Assembly (NCBI GenBank): GCA_001414485.1
Contig: LLEY01000111.1
Span: 62,001-126,000 of the forward strand
Length of the DNA stretch: 64,000 bases
From: Calycina herbarum
Taxonomy: Eukaryota; Ascomycota; Leotiomycetes; Helotiales; Pezizellaceae
Reading direction: 5' to 3'
Below the pieces are notes generated by a model. That model saw only the letters and a program-made list of their open reading frames with translations. It searched no databases and was not told the DNA's origin. The position numbers were made by a program, and so were the translations under genes. Each line of letters opens with the position of its first letter. Position 1 is the first letter of the stretch. This document shows positions 62,091 to 64,000 of this stretch, piece by piece.

Positions 62091-63672
62091 TGCCTGAGAA
62101 AAGTAATTGTTGGCTGTATTGGAGTTTGGAATATACCTTTCGGGATTGAATAGTAAGGGCGTCAATTCTTAGGTCTTCTTCTCGTTATTTTAGGAGGTGG
62201 TTTATTGTTTTCCAAAAGAGGGCTTGGTGACGCTTTGTTTTAGCATTGGCGTCTTGGGGGTATTTGAAGAATTACCTACTTTACTTGTTTGTGTTAGGGT
62301 TGGAGCATTTCTTGGGTTGAAATGTATGTATTGTTTGCAAGAATTGAAATGACTTAATTATATTCTTTTTGCTTTGAGGAAGGGGAAATTTCTACTGTTA
62401 TGCGAGATAGTCTGGGTAATTACAAGTCTTGCCTGAAAGCGTTCCGACATAATCAAACAATCAATTTTTTCTCAATCCCGTTGAGAAATACTTCTAATTC
62501 TCCGAAACGGTGGTCGGCATCTAGAATTGCATGGAGTTTTCAGGGCGTAACCGGCGAATACTACTTCATTCTATCTCGAACTCGCCCTGGTAGACTCTAG
62601 AGACAGGGTTTCTTAAAATATTCCACTGGAAGCAGCTTCCAGATGCCGAATTCTGAGATTCTGAGACAGAGCAATGACTGTTCCTTACCCATCTACTTTT
62701 GCATTTTGGTGGTTGACAAGCATATTTTACACTTTGTTAACGAGTCGGCTGAATTGAGTAGAGATTTGCGATTCGGTTGTCTTAAGTATATATAAAAATT
62801 AGTACTTTTCTTTATAGCTTTCAACCCTTCTACGGAATTTGATATGACTAGATTAAGACAAAATACAATTGACAAGAAACTATGCAGAACATAGGGGGAT
62901 TTTTCAAAAAAGATTACTCATCTGTGTTTCTTCTATTTAGAATTGACTAAACTGTGATTAATCTGATAGATATGCTCGATTCCAAATCACGAAGTCATGC
63001 GTGGTCTGTGACAGCTCTCAAGGTGTGCACAGGTCTCTCTTGACCACTGGCACACCTTGGAGATTGGTGTGCGGAGTACGGAGTACACATACTATATCGT
63101 CGCTCCATTGCTAGGCGGTGTTGCGGCTCTCCACATTTTGAATGATACCCACCTTATTCTAACCTCTCGGAATAGTACCAGGGACACCAGCACCTGTCAT
63201 GATATGCCGAGAGGGGCTGCAACACGATCTAAGAGTCAAGGGGGCGTAGTGAGAATATAAAGAAGATACAGAACGCACCTGACTTGACCCCCCAAAATAG
63301 CGAATAGAAAGAAACTGTTCCCGCGGAAATTTATCAGATCACCTCCAACAACCGAATCTAATGCTGGATACTTCCGTAGGATCTCCCGCATGCTTCCTCG
63401 TATAGCAAATCAATTTCCCGAAGTGGAGTGTATCCGTTAAGCTTCTCTATTTACAGTGAAGATTTCCCCTACTCCATCTAATACCAAAATACCCGGAGTA
63501 AACTCAACAAAAACACGCCACTGCTCGCATTGCCAACTTTTCCTTCGGCCAAAAACAGTGCAGGAGTCATACGTATGCAAAAGTATATCAACCACGCTGA
63601 TATAGGTACACACGACCAGTTATTCAATGATACTGTAGTATCAAGAAAGAAAAGAATACCATCCCGACCTAG
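62091..63672. other. Intergenic region after kinesin-5
   Basis: About 1.6 kb of AT-rich DNA with no supported gene. A hairpin with ~10-bp arms (CAAGGTGTGC / GGCACACCTTGG) lies at about 63019-63060. Confidence 0.5.
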
Positions 63673-64000
63673 CCGAGGTCTCTCTTCCCCTATACCAAGA
63701 AGTCAAATATACATGAAAATCGTACGTTGATCAACCCTCTTCATAACATAAAGAGAGCCCCGACGTCAGGTCAAAGAAAATTGACTCGTCAAACGCCCCC
63801 ACGACCTCGAAATCCGATTCAACACCAAACTCCCAGATCCAACGTCTTATCTTGGCGTGGGGGCCATCCTACCGTAAAGAGCGGCCGGAAATTCTCAATT
63901 GGGGAATCAGCGAAAGGGATACGATTAAGTTTACCAACGGAGGAGACTCCGTCTCTTTCTCCAAGAAGAAAGCGGGCAGCTAGAACCGTTGAGGTGAACG
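63673..64000 (+). CDS. Possible partial gene running off the right edge
   Basis: From just after an in-frame TAG at 63671-63673 to the end of the window one plus-strand frame is open for about 108 codons. It has no ATG, so it would be an internal exon, or part of one. The last ~70 codons look the most protein-like: Pro/Arg/Ser-rich with GGHPTVKSGRKFSIGESAKG, then PTEETPSLSPRRKRAARTVE. Other frames are also open over parts of this stretch, so the choice of frame is a judgement. No family recognised. Confidence 0.35.

Overview
The window looks like nuclear DNA of a filamentous ascomycete (Pezizomycotina; Leotiomycetes is my guess, not proven). Genes carry short introns (about 45-75 bp, GT..AG, CTAAC/CTGAC-like branch sites). 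The gene set is fungal: COMPASS Sdc1, uS15, uL11, ureidoglycolate lyase, a GT41 O-GlcNAc transferase, Sec23, mitochondrial IleRS, a UPF0183 protein and kinesin-5. Intergenic DNA holds AT-rich, mutated transposon relics.

Layout. 1-6.9 kb: no gene I can support. 6.9-8.5 kb: Sdc1/Dpy-30 (+) facing 40S uS15 (-). 10.9-11.7 kb: ureidoglycolate lyase (-), with a stop-free intron. 13.6-18.8 kb: a 1,675-aa TPR/GT41 protein (-). 19.8-20.6 kb: 60S uL11 (-), starting with a 4-nt coding exon. 21.0-23.7 kb: SEC23 (-, eight exons). 23.7-32.1 kb: gene-poor, with a Tc1/mariner-like TIR element at 25.0-25.9 kb. 32.1-33.9 kb: an acidic nuclear-looking protein (+). 34.4-36.5 kb: a degenerate ~104-bp tandem array interrupted by a solo LTR and two TIR elements. 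38.6-40.0 kb: an NCBP3-like protein with repeated KELFP motifs (+). 41.0-42.8 kb: an uncharacterised coiled-coil protein (+) between inverted copies of a dispersed repeat. 46.8-50.2 kb: a large uncharacterised membrane protein (-). 51.0-54.0 kb: mitochondrial IleRS (-). 54.8-55.8 kb: a small secreted protein (-). 56.4-58.0 kb: a UPF0183/PHAF1-like protein (-), divergent from kinesin-5 (58.4-62.1 kb, +). An open frame runs off the right edge.

The genes do not form a cluster; they are mostly housekeeping (translation, COPII traffic, chromatin, spindle, purine catabolism) with a few lineage-restricted genes. Exon models were built by hand: for each spliced gene the exon lengths add up to a whole number of codons and, where the family is known, rebuild the expected conserved blocks. 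No database search was run.
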